Shown piece by piece: positions 1-5,177 of a stretch of DNA of 5,177 bases. The translations under genes were made by a program, and so were the position numbers. The notes beneath the pieces were generated by a model that was given only the letters and a program-made list of their open reading frames with translations, did no database searches and was not told the origin of the DNA. Origin of the DNA: Candidatus Methanophaga sp. GoMg3.2 (GTDB lineage Archaea > Halobacteriota > Syntropharchaeia > Alkanophagales > Methanospirareceae). Each line of letters opens with the position of its first letter. The first letter of the stretch is position 1. The stretch covers positions 1 to 5,177 of the forward strand of contig QBUN01000251.1 of assembly GCA_013180565.1 (NCBI GenBank). Reading direction: 5' to 3'.

Positions 1-2
1 TA

Positions 3-623
3 CCAAAAGTTATCGTTCCTTTTGCACCCGGTGTATTCTCGGCCTATGGCATCATGGTATCAGATGTGCAACTGGATTATAGCAGGACTAACATATTGCG
101 AGTGGGAGAATCGGAGGCAGAAGCGTTTGTAAATGAGACGATAGAAGAATTTACTACAGCAGCCAAAATAGAGCTTATAGAACAGGATATTGAGTTTGAG
201 GATACGATGCGGTTGCCATCTCTGGATATGCGCTATGTTGGTCAGAGTTATGAACTGAACGTGAGCTACAATGGCCTGGAAGCGGCACAAACACGCTTTT
301 ACGATTGCTATCGCCAACAATACGGCTATTATATACCTTCAGAGGCCGTGGAAATCGTTAATGTGCGATTACAGGTGATGGCAGCCCGGGCGAAACCGAA
401 ACCACCGAAGGTTGTGGTTAACGGTAAGGGCAAACCTGTTGGATATAGAGCGGTACTGTTTGAAGAAGGGCGGGAGAAAATACCCGTATACCGAAAAGAG
501 GATTTGCCATTGGAGCACGAAGGTGGGGCAATTATTGAAGCGAAGGACTCTACCATCGTTGTGCCCCCAGGCACGAGCTTCTCTGTTGATCTGTATGGCG
601 ATATTATTATGCACATTGCCTAA
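3..623 (+). CDS. hyuA: Hydantoinase A / 5-oxoprolinase family protein, C-terminal part
   Basis: This is the 3' end of a gene whose start lies left of the window; 206 residues remain, ending in TAA. The frame is open from base 3 and begins with VPFAPGVFSAYGIMVSD, the conserved segment that closes the main ATPase-like domain of HyuA/N-methylhydantoinase A proteins. The ATG at 54 falls inside this segment, so it is internal and not a start. The tail carries the family's C-terminal beta domain, with GYRAVLFEEG, GGAIIEAKDSTIVVPPG and a final VDLYGDIIMHIA. Family members hydrolyse or carboxylate cyclic amides and ketones using ATP, usually paired with a HyuB subunit, and are cytoplasmic. The substrate cannot be told from this fragment. 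The usual RF-x3-H-x3-YGY motif reads RFYDCYRQQYGY here, so the His appears replaced. No hyuB follows; the next gene is convergent. Confidence 0.88.
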   Translation, partial: PKVIVPFAPGVFSAYGIMVSDVQLDYSRTNILRVGESEAEAFVNETIEEFTTAAKIELIEQDIEFEDTMRLPSLDMRYVGQSYELNVSYNGLEAAQTRFYDCYRQQYGYYIPSEAVEIVNVRLQVMAARAKPKPPKVVVNGKGKPVGYRAVLFEEGREKIPVYRKEDLPLEHEGGAIIEAKDSTIVVPPGTSFSVDLYGDIIMHIA

Positions 624-708
624 TATCTTGTCTTGTGCATGTGTGTTTGGTTAAGTATTTATGGCCCAGAAAACCGAAAGTAAAGACCTATAAAAATATT
701 TATACTGA

Positions 709-738
709 CACAGATTAACACTGATTAACGCAGATAAA
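709..738. repeat. Three tandem degenerate decamers
   Basis: Three head-to-tail ten-base units are visible: cacagattaa (709-718), cactgattaa (719-728) and cgcagataaa (729-738). The second differs from the first at one base and the third at two. Similar strings of the (CACAGATTAA)n type are, from memory, dispersed in many environmental archaeal and bacterial genomes, often in gaps between genes, but no function is established that I can name. The array is far too short, and lacks spacers, to be CRISPR. Confidence 0.65.
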
Positions 739-742
739 AAGG
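734..742 (-). terminator. Possible oligo-T terminator for asd
   Basis: Read on the minus strand, about 16 to 25 nt after the asd stop, the sequence is GCCTTTTTATC with a run of five T. Euryarchaeal termination commonly uses such oligo-T tracts without a stable hairpin. A second minus-strand T5 run lies further on, near 692-696. This rests on position and composition only. Confidence 0.3.
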
Positions 743-758
743 CGGGAAGATAAGAAGA

Positions 759-1805
759 TTATATGTACCCCTTCTCCATCAGTACCTCGGCGTTCAATAT
801 AGAAGCACCCGCAGCGCCTCTTACTGTGTTATGGCCTTGCGCAATGTATTTCACTTCGTTCTCCAGCCGCCCACTTCTTATCCGTCCTACCGATATACTC
901 ATTCCTCTACCCGCATCGCGGTCTAACTTCGGTTGCGGTCTATCCTGCTCCTCACGTACTATTATCGGCTTTTCCGGTGAGAACGGCGTGTCAATCTCTC
1001 TAGGGAAGTTCACAAACGCGTTCTTTACTTCCGCTTCCGTTACTCTATCCTCAAACTTCGCCCATATCGCTTCCGTATGTCCGTCTAACACCGGAACGCG
1101 ATGACAGGAGGCGCATATGTTGACACTTGCGTCTTTTATCTCCGAACCCTCCAGAGTACCGAGTATCTTTAGCGGTTCACTTTCCATCTTACCTTCTTCC
1201 GTTGCTATAAACGGTATTACATTATCCAATATCGCCATTGACGACACACCCGCGTATCCGGCGCCCGATACCGCTTGCATTGTTGATACCCGCACCTCTT
1301 TTAGCTTTAAACTCATTAACGGCTTCAAACTCAAGACCATCACAATTGTCGAGCAGTTAGGATTTGTTATAATAAACCCGTCCCAACCCCGTTTCGATTT
1401 CTGCTCTTCTATTAATGCCAAATGGTCTCTATTTACCTCCGGTATAACTAAGGGCACATCCTTTTCCATTCTATGCACCGCGACATTACTGGAAACCGCA
1501 TATCCTGCCTGCGCACAGCTCTTCTCCACTTTGATTGCCGTTGGCCTGGGCAAAGCAGAGAACATAAGTGCTATGTCATCGATCTCAGAGATGTCGTCAA
1601 CGGATTTCACCACTGTTTCGGCCGCTGCCTCCGGCATCTCATACGGAAGGAACCATTTCGCTACCTCTCTGTATTTCTTACCTGCACTTCTCTCAGAAGC
1701 GTAGAGCGCTCCGAGCTCAAACCACGGATGCCCGTCCAGAAGCTGCACGAACCTCTGCCCCACGCTTCCCGTTGCTCCCAATACTCCCACTTTTATTCTT
1801 CTCAT
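759..1805 (-). CDS. asd: Aspartate-semialdehyde dehydrogenase, archaeal/fungal type
   Basis: Asd reduces aspartyl phosphate to aspartate semialdehyde with NADPH, the branch-point step for lysine, threonine and methionine, in the cytoplasm. The 348-residue product has normal family length. Visible features are the NADP-binding GATGSVGQRF loop (residues 10-19), catalytic Cys151 in TNPNCST, Gln178 in TMQAVSGAG, the likely general-base His243 in VLDGHTEAIW, and the C-terminal GQGHNTV-type segment, here AQGHNTVRGAAGAS (322-335). The start at 1805 (MRRIKVGVLGATG) puts the Rossmann strand right at the N-terminus as expected. The frame stays open upstream to 2000, but those 65 residues match nothing in the family and run antisense to eL40. 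A weak Shine-Dalgarno-like GGGAT lies about 14 nt before the ATG. It is transcribed divergently from eL40, and no dapA or other lysine gene is adjacent in the window. Confidence 0.95.
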   Translation of the reverse strand: MRRIKVGVLGATGSVGQRFVQLLDGHPWFELGALYASERSAGKKYREVAKWFLPYEMPEAAAETVVKSVDDISEIDDIALMFSALPRPTAIKVEKSCAQAGYAVSSNVAVHRMEKDVPLVIPEVNRDHLALIEEQKSKRGWDGFIITNPNCSTIVMVLSLKPLMSLKLKEVRVSTMQAVSGAGYAGVSSMAILDNVIPFIATEEGKMESEPLKILGTLEGSEIKDASVNICASCHRVPVLDGHTEAIWAKFEDRVTEAEVKNAFVNFPREIDTPFSPEKPIIVREEQDRPQPKLDRDAGRGMSISVGRIRSGRLENEVKYIAQGHNTVRGAAGASILNAEVLMEKGYI

Positions 1806-1832
1806 AGCTGCATCTCTTATCCCTTCTTTTGG

Positions 1833-1850
1833 AAAAGATTTAAATCTTTT
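1833..1850. promoter_or_regulatory. Perfect 18-bp palindrome in the asd/eL40 divergent promoter
   Basis: The sequence aaaagatttaaatctttt equals its own reverse complement over all 18 bases. In each direction it reads as a purine-rich BRE-like AAAAGA followed by TTTAAATC, an archaeal TATA-like box. With the usual spacing of about 25 nt from the TATA centre, transcription would begin near 1866 for eL40 and near 1817 for asd, both sensibly upstream of their start codons. A second TATA-like stretch (ctttttatag, 1846-1855) could serve either gene instead. It could alternatively be a dimeric repressor operator. The palindrome is seen directly; its role is inferred. Confidence 0.6.
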
Positions 1851-1880
1851 TATAGTGCCTGCATGTAAAGTAGATATACA

Positions 1881-1887
1881 GAGGTGA
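1881..1887 (+). promoter_or_regulatory. Strong ribosome binding site for eL40
   Basis: GAGGTGA matches the anti-Shine-Dalgarno end of archaeal 16S rRNA and ends 9 nt before the ATG at 1897. It is the best ribosome binding site in the window and fixes the start of this short gene. Confidence 0.8.
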
Positions 1888-1896
1888 AAACAGACA

Positions 1897-2043
1897 ATGG
1901 CAAGATTTCCAGAAGCAGAAGCAAGACTCTTCAATATGAAGATATGCATGGATTGTAACGCGAGAAATTCGATTAGGGCGAAGAGGTGCAGGAAATGCAA
2001 CTCAAATAGCCTGAGGCTGAAATCTCGACATAGAAGTAAATAA
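1897..2043 (+). CDS. rpl40e: Large-subunit ribosomal protein eL40 (L40e)
   Basis: This 48-residue, strongly basic protein is a structural component of the archaeal 50S subunit. It starts [20 protein letters not shown], which is the hallmark N-terminus of archaeal L40e. It carries a four-cysteine zinc ribbon: Cys17-x2-Cys20-x10-Cys31-x2-Cys34. The length fits the stand-alone archaeal form; in eukaryotes the homologue is fused to ubiquitin. The start is set by the GAGGTGA site 9 nt upstream, and the stop is TAA. The residue pattern [19 protein letters not shown] at the C-terminus is a little more diverged than the usual RCRKCGYKGLRPK form, lacking the common Gly and Pro. The gene lies in the antisense shadow of the over-extended asd frame and is easily missed. 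The CooC-like gene follows after 36 nt on the same strand, suggesting co-transcription. Confidence 0.95.
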   Translation: MARFPEAEARLFNMKICMDCNARNSIRAKRCRKCNSNSLRLKSRHRSK

Positions 2044-2058
2044 ACGCCTGGCCGGCGT
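2044..2058 (+). other. Short GC-rich stem-loop between eL40 and cooC
   Basis: acgcc (2044-2048) pairs with ggcgt (2054-2058) around a five-base loop, starting directly after the eL40 stop. No T-run follows, so it does not look like a terminator. It could protect the end of eL40 or modulate entry into cooC, whose possible ribosome site GGGGT (2065-2069) lies just beyond. Five-base stems arise by chance, so the role is speculative. Confidence 0.3.
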
Positions 2059-2079
2059 GCATGCGGGGTAACCTATGCT

Positions 2080-2850
2080 ATGAGAAAGGGAAAAGTAATA
2101 GCAGTAGCAGGAAAAGGTGGAACTGGGAAAACCGCTATTGCTGCACTTTTAATTCGGGAACTACTCGGATCTAAAGAAAGCGAAGATATATGCATACTAG
2201 CTGTGGATGCAGATGCTGATTCTAACCTGCCCGAGGCCCTAGGTATATCGTATGCTAAGTCGGTAGGAGATATAAGGGAAAGCCTGCTGGAAGAGAAGCA
2301 CCAGGATATATCTCTGGATGTGCGATCACAATTTGAGGGTAAGATAGCGGAGATAATCGAAGAGGAAGACCGTTATGACCTCTTAGTTATGGGACGACCC
2401 GAGGGTCCTGGCTGCTATTGCCCTGTAAATCACATCATACGGATGATTATGGATATATTAACGAAGAATTACGATTACACTATAATCGACTGCGAGGCGG
2501 GTTTGGAGCATCTCAGCCGGAGAACGACAAGGGACGTAGACGTCATGCTCGTTGTGCTAGATAGAACACAGAAGAGCATGAAAACCGCATTGCGGCTGAA
2601 AAAGATTGCGGACGCAATAGACGTGAATGTGCAGAGGATGGTGTATGTAGCAAATAAGATACCTGCTGGTGCCGAGGAGCGGTTGATAGAGGAAGCGAAG
2701 AAGAAAGGCATCGAAATAGATGCTATAGTCCCCTTTGACACGTTAATACCCGAGTATGATCTTGAAGGCAGACCTATTCTGGATTTACCCGATAATGCCC
2801 CGTCTGTTATCGCTGTGAAGTGGGTGGTAGAGCACATCACCAAGGAATAA
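2080..2850 (+). CDS. cooC: CooC-like nickel-insertion ATPase (CO dehydrogenase maturation)
   Basis: This 256-residue MinD/SIMIBI-class P-loop ATPase is of the CooC/AcsF type, which uses ATP-driven dimer changes to help load Ni into the active cluster of CO dehydrogenase or acetyl-CoA synthase. The deviant Walker A motif GKGGTGKT spans residues 11-18, with the signature Lys12. VDADADSNLPEALG (42-55) is the switch I-like loop with the DAD signature. The metal-binding Cys112-Tyr-Cys114 sits in MGRPEGPGCYCPVNHIIR, the diagnostic CooC site, and is intact. YTIIDCEAGLEHLSRR (133-148) is the Walker B/switch II region, and Asn192-Lys193 is the likely adenine-binding NK. There is no signal peptide or membrane segment, so it is cytoplasmic. 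The ATG at 2080 has GGGGT 10 nt upstream; the ATG at 2075 is out of frame. No CODH subunit genes are in the window, so the partner is elsewhere. A general MinD-like role is less likely given the CxC. Confidence 0.9.
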   Translation: MRKGKVIAVAGKGGTGKTAIAALLIRELLGSKESEDICILAVDADADSNLPEALGISYAKSVGDIRESLLEEKHQDISLDVRSQFEGKIAEIIEEEDRYDLLVMGRPEGPGCYCPVNHIIRMIMDILTKNYDYTIIDCEAGLEHLSRRTTRDVDVMLVVLDRTQKSMKTALRLKKIADAIDVNVQRMVYVANKIPAGAEERLIEEAKKKGIEIDAIVPFDTLIPEYDLEGRPILDLPDNAPSVIAVKWVVEHITKE

Positions 2851-2868
2851 GTTGCCCCCATCAGTTGC

Positions 2869-2877
2869 TTTTTTATG
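2869..2877 (+). promoter_or_regulatory. T-run/TATA-like element before the peptidase gene
   Basis: cttttttatg with six T lies 19 nt after the CooC stop and about 25 nt before the peptidase ATG at 2901. It could act as an oligo-T terminator for the eL40-cooC transcript, as a TATA box placing transcription start at or next to the ATG, or both. No Shine-Dalgarno motif precedes 2901, which fits a leaderless messenger. Confidence 0.4.
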
Positions 2878-2900
2878 ATGTACACATAGTAAATAGCGTT

Positions 2901-4832
2901 ATGAGCAAAGAAGTACCTTTTGTTGACTGGGAGCCCGCAATCACGCCAGAAGAGGTCTTTTCTGACATCATCGGCGTGAATGAGATACACGTTGTGGGTA
3001 AAAGAACGTATTGGATTGAGATGAGGCCCGTAGAAAGGGGCAGATGCGTTGTTGTGTTGCGAGATGAAGATGGCGTGGTTAGAGACATCACACCGCAGGA
3101 GTTCAATGTACGGTCACGGGTACATGAATATGGCGGTGGAGCATACACAGTTTACAAGGATGCCATCTATTTCGTCAATTTTGATGATCAACGCATCTAT
3201 TACCAGCCAAATGATAACGCTGAAGCAGTGCCACTTACCCCTATAACAAATGAAGACGGGTCGTTAGGCAAATATGCCGCTCTTACTGCGAGTCCCGATG
3301 GTACGAAACTCCTCTTTGTATACGAGAAAGAGTATAGCGATAAGGAAAACGCGAATTTATTGGCGATTTTAGACTTGGACTTGGCCGCTAAAGGTATATC
3401 CGAGCCACAGATAATTGTAAAAGGTTCTGACTTCTATGCCGATCCAATCTTCTCTCCAACCGGGAAGGAAGTGGCATGGCTTCAGTGGGATCATCCCGAT
3501 ATGCCATGGGATAGTACGGAATTAATGATGGGCTCGTTTGAAGACAATGCCTTGCATATGGTGAAGAAGGTTGCCGATGGTGGCTCTATCTGTTTCCCAC
3601 GATTTGATAGTGAGGGTAGACTATACTACGTTATGGACAAACAGGTAGATAGCGAGTTGGACTCCGGGAATTGGTGGAATCTGTATTGCTTTACAGATGC
3701 AGTAGCGCAGATTACAGCCGAACCGGCGGAGTTTGGTGAACCACACTGGGTGTTTGGACAAAGTAATTATGAGTTCCTACCGGATAATCGAATAATAGCA
3801 AAGATGGTTAAAGATGGGGCGGATTGTCTGGTCGTCATTGATCCGGAGACGAAATTGCTATCCGTAGTTGAAACCGGTTTAACCAGTTATAGCAATATCA
3901 GAACAGATGCGCATGGCAGGGTATTCTTCATCGGTGCAAGCGCTAAGAAGTCTTATGCTATATCCTGTTTGGATATAGAATCGAAAACCGACGAAATATT
4001 GAAGACAAGTTCAAGTATAGAGATGAGTAGCGCAGATATTTCTCTGCCAAAATTCATTTCTTATCCTACAAAAGATGGAGAACATGCTCATGGTTATCTT
4101 TACATGCCTCGGAATAGCAGATATACTGCTCCGGAAGATGATAAACCACCGTTATTGGTGATGGCGCATGGCGGTCCAACAAGTAGTGCAAGGGCTGTAT
4201 TTTCCGCGACTATACAGTTCTGGACCTCTGCCGGGTTTGCGGTAATTGATGTGGACTACCGTGGTAGTACTGGTTACGGTCGGCGATTTCGTGATGAATT
4301 GCTATCACAATGGGGCGTTATTGACGCGGAGGACGTGGCAGATGCCGTGCGGTACTTAATAAAGGCCGGGAAGGTTGATGGTGCCAAGGTTGCAGTTAGA
4401 GGCGGTAGTGCAGGTGGTTATATGGTGCAGCGAGTTATGACTCAATATCCTGACCTCTTTACCGTTGGGGCAAGTTATTATGGGATTGGAAATCTTATTA
4501 CGTTAGTAGAAGAGACGCACAAGTTTGAGTCACGATATATAGATAATTTAATTGGTGCGAAATTGCCTGCGGGCGAGAAAGAGTACAGAGATCGTTCGCC
4601 AATAAATCATTTGGATCGATTAAAAGCGCCCATGATCATATTCCAGGGCACAGAAGATAAAATTGTCACGCCTGAATGCTCACGCGAGTTAGCGCGGAAT
4701 CTCGAAGAAAGGGGGATTAGGTATGAATATGTGGAGTATGAAGGCGAATCACACGGATTCCGAATTAAGAAGAATAATGTTGATTCGTTAAGCCGGGAAT
4801 TTGCATTTTATCGGGCTGTGTTCAGTAGTTAG
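2901..4832 (+). CDS. S9-family serine peptidase (prolyl oligopeptidase / acylaminoacyl-peptidase type)
   Basis: The 643-residue product has two parts: an N-terminal beta-propeller-like region (about 15-380), including VRSRVHEYGGGAYTV at 70-84 and SPDGTKLLFVY at 131-141, and a C-terminal alpha/beta-hydrolase domain (about 390-643). The triad is intact: Ser503 in GGSAGG, Asp586 in QGTEDKIVTP and His618 in GESHGF. The oxyanion segment is HGGPT (423-427), followed by YRGSTGYGR (453-461). Family enzymes cleave short peptides, removing dipeptides or acylated residues, with the propeller excluding large proteins; the specificity here is not readable. No signal peptide is seen, so it is probably cytoplasmic. 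The ATG at 2901 is chosen because the in-frame ATG at 2820 overlaps cooC by 31 nt and adds 27 residues without family character. The VHEYGGGA subgroup is, from memory, commoner in bacteria, hinting at transfer. The stop is TAG, unlike the TAA of its neighbours. Confidence 0.93.
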   Translation: MSKEVPFVDWEPAITPEEVFSDIIGVNEIHVVGKRTYWIEMRPVERGRCVVVLRDEDGVVRDITPQEFNVRSRVHEYGGGAYTVYKDAIYFVNFDDQRIYYQPNDNAEAVPLTPITNEDGSLGKYAALTASPDGTKLLFVYEKEYSDKENANLLAILDLDLAAKGISEPQIIVKGSDFYADPIFSPTGKEVAWLQWDHPDMPWDSTELMMGSFEDNALHMVKKVADGGSICFPRFDSEGRLYYVMDKQVDSELDSGNWWNLYCFTDAVAQITAEPAEFGEPHWVFGQSNYEFLPDNRIIAKMVKDGADCLVVIDPETKLLSVVETGLTSYSNIRTDAHGRVFFIGASAKKSYAISCLDIESKTDEILKTSSSIEMSSADISLPKFISYPTKDGEHAHGYLYMPRNSRYTAPEDDKPPLLVMAHGGPTSSARAVFSATIQFWTSAGFAVIDVDYRGSTGYGRRFRDELLSQWGVIDAEDVADAVRYLIKAGKVDGAKVAVRGGSAGGYMVQRVMTQYPDLFTVGASYYGIGNLITLVEETHKFESRYIDNLIGAKLPAGEKEYRDRSPINHLDRLKAPMIIFQGTEDKIVTPECSRELARNLEERGIRYEYVEYEGESHGFRIKKNNVDSLSREFAFYRAVFSS

Positions 4833-5032
4833 ATAGCAGACACCAACCAAACCTTAGAAAAGTTTGATCAAGAAAATATAAATGGTTGCGAATGTGAGAA
4901 TTATGTCGGTACAACTTGTATCGAAAGCATAAATAGCTTTGTCGAGAAGATGCGAGAGAAGATGGACCTCATGGATGTCATTTGTCTTTCACACTAAGGG
5001 GCCACCTTATAATTAAATCCATAACTTTATAT
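4833..5032 (+). other. Peptidase-to-transposase gap with an in-frame open tail
   Basis: This 200-nt stretch holds no gene I can name. The peptidase frame remains open after TAG (4830-4832) for 54 codons, up to TAA at 4995-4997. The putative tail includes GCECENYVGTTCIES and ends VICLSH, and is rich in Cys and acidic residues. It lacks a good start codon and ribosome site early on. An imperfect hairpin (taagg/cctta, 4995-4999 and 5005-5009) and TATA-like AT-rich sequence (5008-5034) follow. It may be a decayed gene remnant, a chance open frame or a readthrough extension. Confidence 0.4.
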
Positions 5033-5034
5033 AT
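5026..5034 (+). promoter_or_regulatory. TATA-like box before the transposase frame
   Basis: tttatatat is a close match to the archaeal TATA box. Transcription would be expected to begin about 25 nt downstream, near 5055-5061, which is after the ATG at 5033 but at the ATG at 5061. A second AT-rich candidate, ttataattaaat, lies at 5008-5019. Confidence 0.45.
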
Positions 5035-5177
5035 GTATGTAGTACTTCTTCTAAATACGCATGGAAAAAATAATTCCGATGAACTTTGGATAGGTTTTTT
5101 GGGTAGTCTTAATGAGGTGCAGGCACGACAGTTGGCAGGTATAAAGGCGTTAGAATTTGGTTGGGGTGGAATCTCGA
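5033..5177 (+). CDS. Probable ISAzo13-like transposase, N-terminal fragment (cut by window edge)
   Basis: Forty-eight codons are visible before the window ends. The core reads FLGSLNEVQARQLAGIKAL followed by EFGWGGIS. This resembles the N-terminus of ISAzo13-family transposases, where a 'fL-x-LnE-x-qRR...A-x-EA...lGrGGis' segment precedes a helix-turn-helix for end binding. The family catalyses cut-and-paste movement of the insertion sequence with a DDE-type domain that would lie outside the window. The in-frame ATG at 5033 overlaps the TATA-like box, so the true start is unclear. The better-placed ATG at 5061 is out of frame by one base next to a run of six A and meets TAG after ten codons. 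The gene may be intact with another start, frameshifted, or degraded. Family assignment is from motif memory and is moderate. Confidence 0.5.
   Translation, partial: MYVVLLLNTHGKNNSDELWIGFLGSLNEVQARQLAGIKALEFGWGGIS

Larger units (their letters stand above)
624..758. other. Convergent AT-rich intergenic gap between hyuA and asd
   Basis: Both flanking genes end into this 135-nt gap, so no promoter is required here. It contains a T-rich stretch directly after hyuA, a TATA-like tract at about 690-704 with no gene suitably placed to use it, and the decamer repeat at 709-738. No open frame of credible coding potential was seen on either strand. Confidence 0.6.

Noticed and set aside
54..56. ATG as the start of the first gene
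   Set aside because: The frame is open to the window edge and the preceding codons encode the conserved VPFAPGVFSAYGI motif, so this Met is internal.
690..704. TATA-like tract as a functional promoter
   Set aside because: It lies between two converging genes with nothing suitably placed to be transcribed from it; base composition explains it.
709..738. Decamer array as a CRISPR
   Set aside because: Units are ten bases, directly abutting, with no spacers and no cas genes nearby.
763..1868. Several plus-strand open frames opposite asd
   Set aside because: They are antisense shadows of a well-supported gene and show no recognisable domain.
1806..2000. Upstream extension of the asd reading frame by 65 residues
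   Set aside because: It lacks family similarity, crosses the promoter region and is antisense to eL40; Asd begins naturally at MRRIKVGVLGATG.
2820..2900. Earlier in-frame ATG for the peptidase
   Set aside because: It overlaps the end of cooC and adds 27 residues without S9 character; 2901 fits better with the promoter-like element.
2475..3148. Minus-strand open frames opposite cooC and the peptidase start
   Set aside because: They lie opposite conserved coding sequence and have no family features.
4912..4963. Seventeen-codon-scale small frames in the gap after the peptidase
   Set aside because: They are short, lack ribosome sites and show no recognisable pattern.
4995..5009. taagg/cctta hairpin as an insertion-sequence end or terminator
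   Set aside because: The stem is only five bases, no T-run follows, and the opposite end of any element is outside the window.

Overview
This window looks archaeal, most likely from an anaerobic methanogen- or ANME-related euryarchaeote. Three things point there: a 48-residue archaeal-type zinc-ribbon ribosomal protein eL40, an archaeal/fungal-type aspartate-semialdehyde dehydrogenase, and BRE/TATA-like promoter elements. A CooC-type ATPase with an intact CxC metal site implies that the organism makes a nickel CO dehydrogenase (CODH or CODH/ACS). The exact lineage cannot be fixed from this sequence alone.

Layout. 3-623 (+) is the C-terminal 206 residues of a hydantoinase A/oxoprolinase-family protein whose start lies outside the window. 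624-758 is a convergent, AT-rich gap holding three tandem copies of a degenerate decamer. 759-1805 (-) is asd, complete. A perfect 18-bp palindrome (1833-1850) sits between asd and the divergent gene pair 1897-2043 (eL40) and 2080-2850 (CooC-like ATPase). eL40 is easy to miss because it is short and lies antisense to a spurious upstream extension of the asd frame. 2901-4832 (+) is a complete 643-residue S9-family serine peptidase with an intact triad. 4833-5032 is mostly noncoding, although the peptidase frame stays open for 54 codons past its TAG stop. 5033-5177 (+) is the start of a probable ISAzo13-like transposase that runs off the window.

How the genes relate. Asd makes aspartate semialdehyde for lysine (diaminopimelate), threonine and methionine synthesis. 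The eL40 and CooC genes are 36 nt apart with no clear promoter between them and probably share a transcript, joining a translation gene to a Ni-enzyme maturation gene. The peptidase seems to have its own promoter. HyuA, Asd and the peptidase show no evident shared pathway, so this reads as an ordinary chromosomal patchwork with a mobile element at the right edge. I found no clear undescribed multi-gene system. The features most worth a second look are the symmetric divergent promoter, the open frame behind the only TAG stop in the window, and the decamer repeat.
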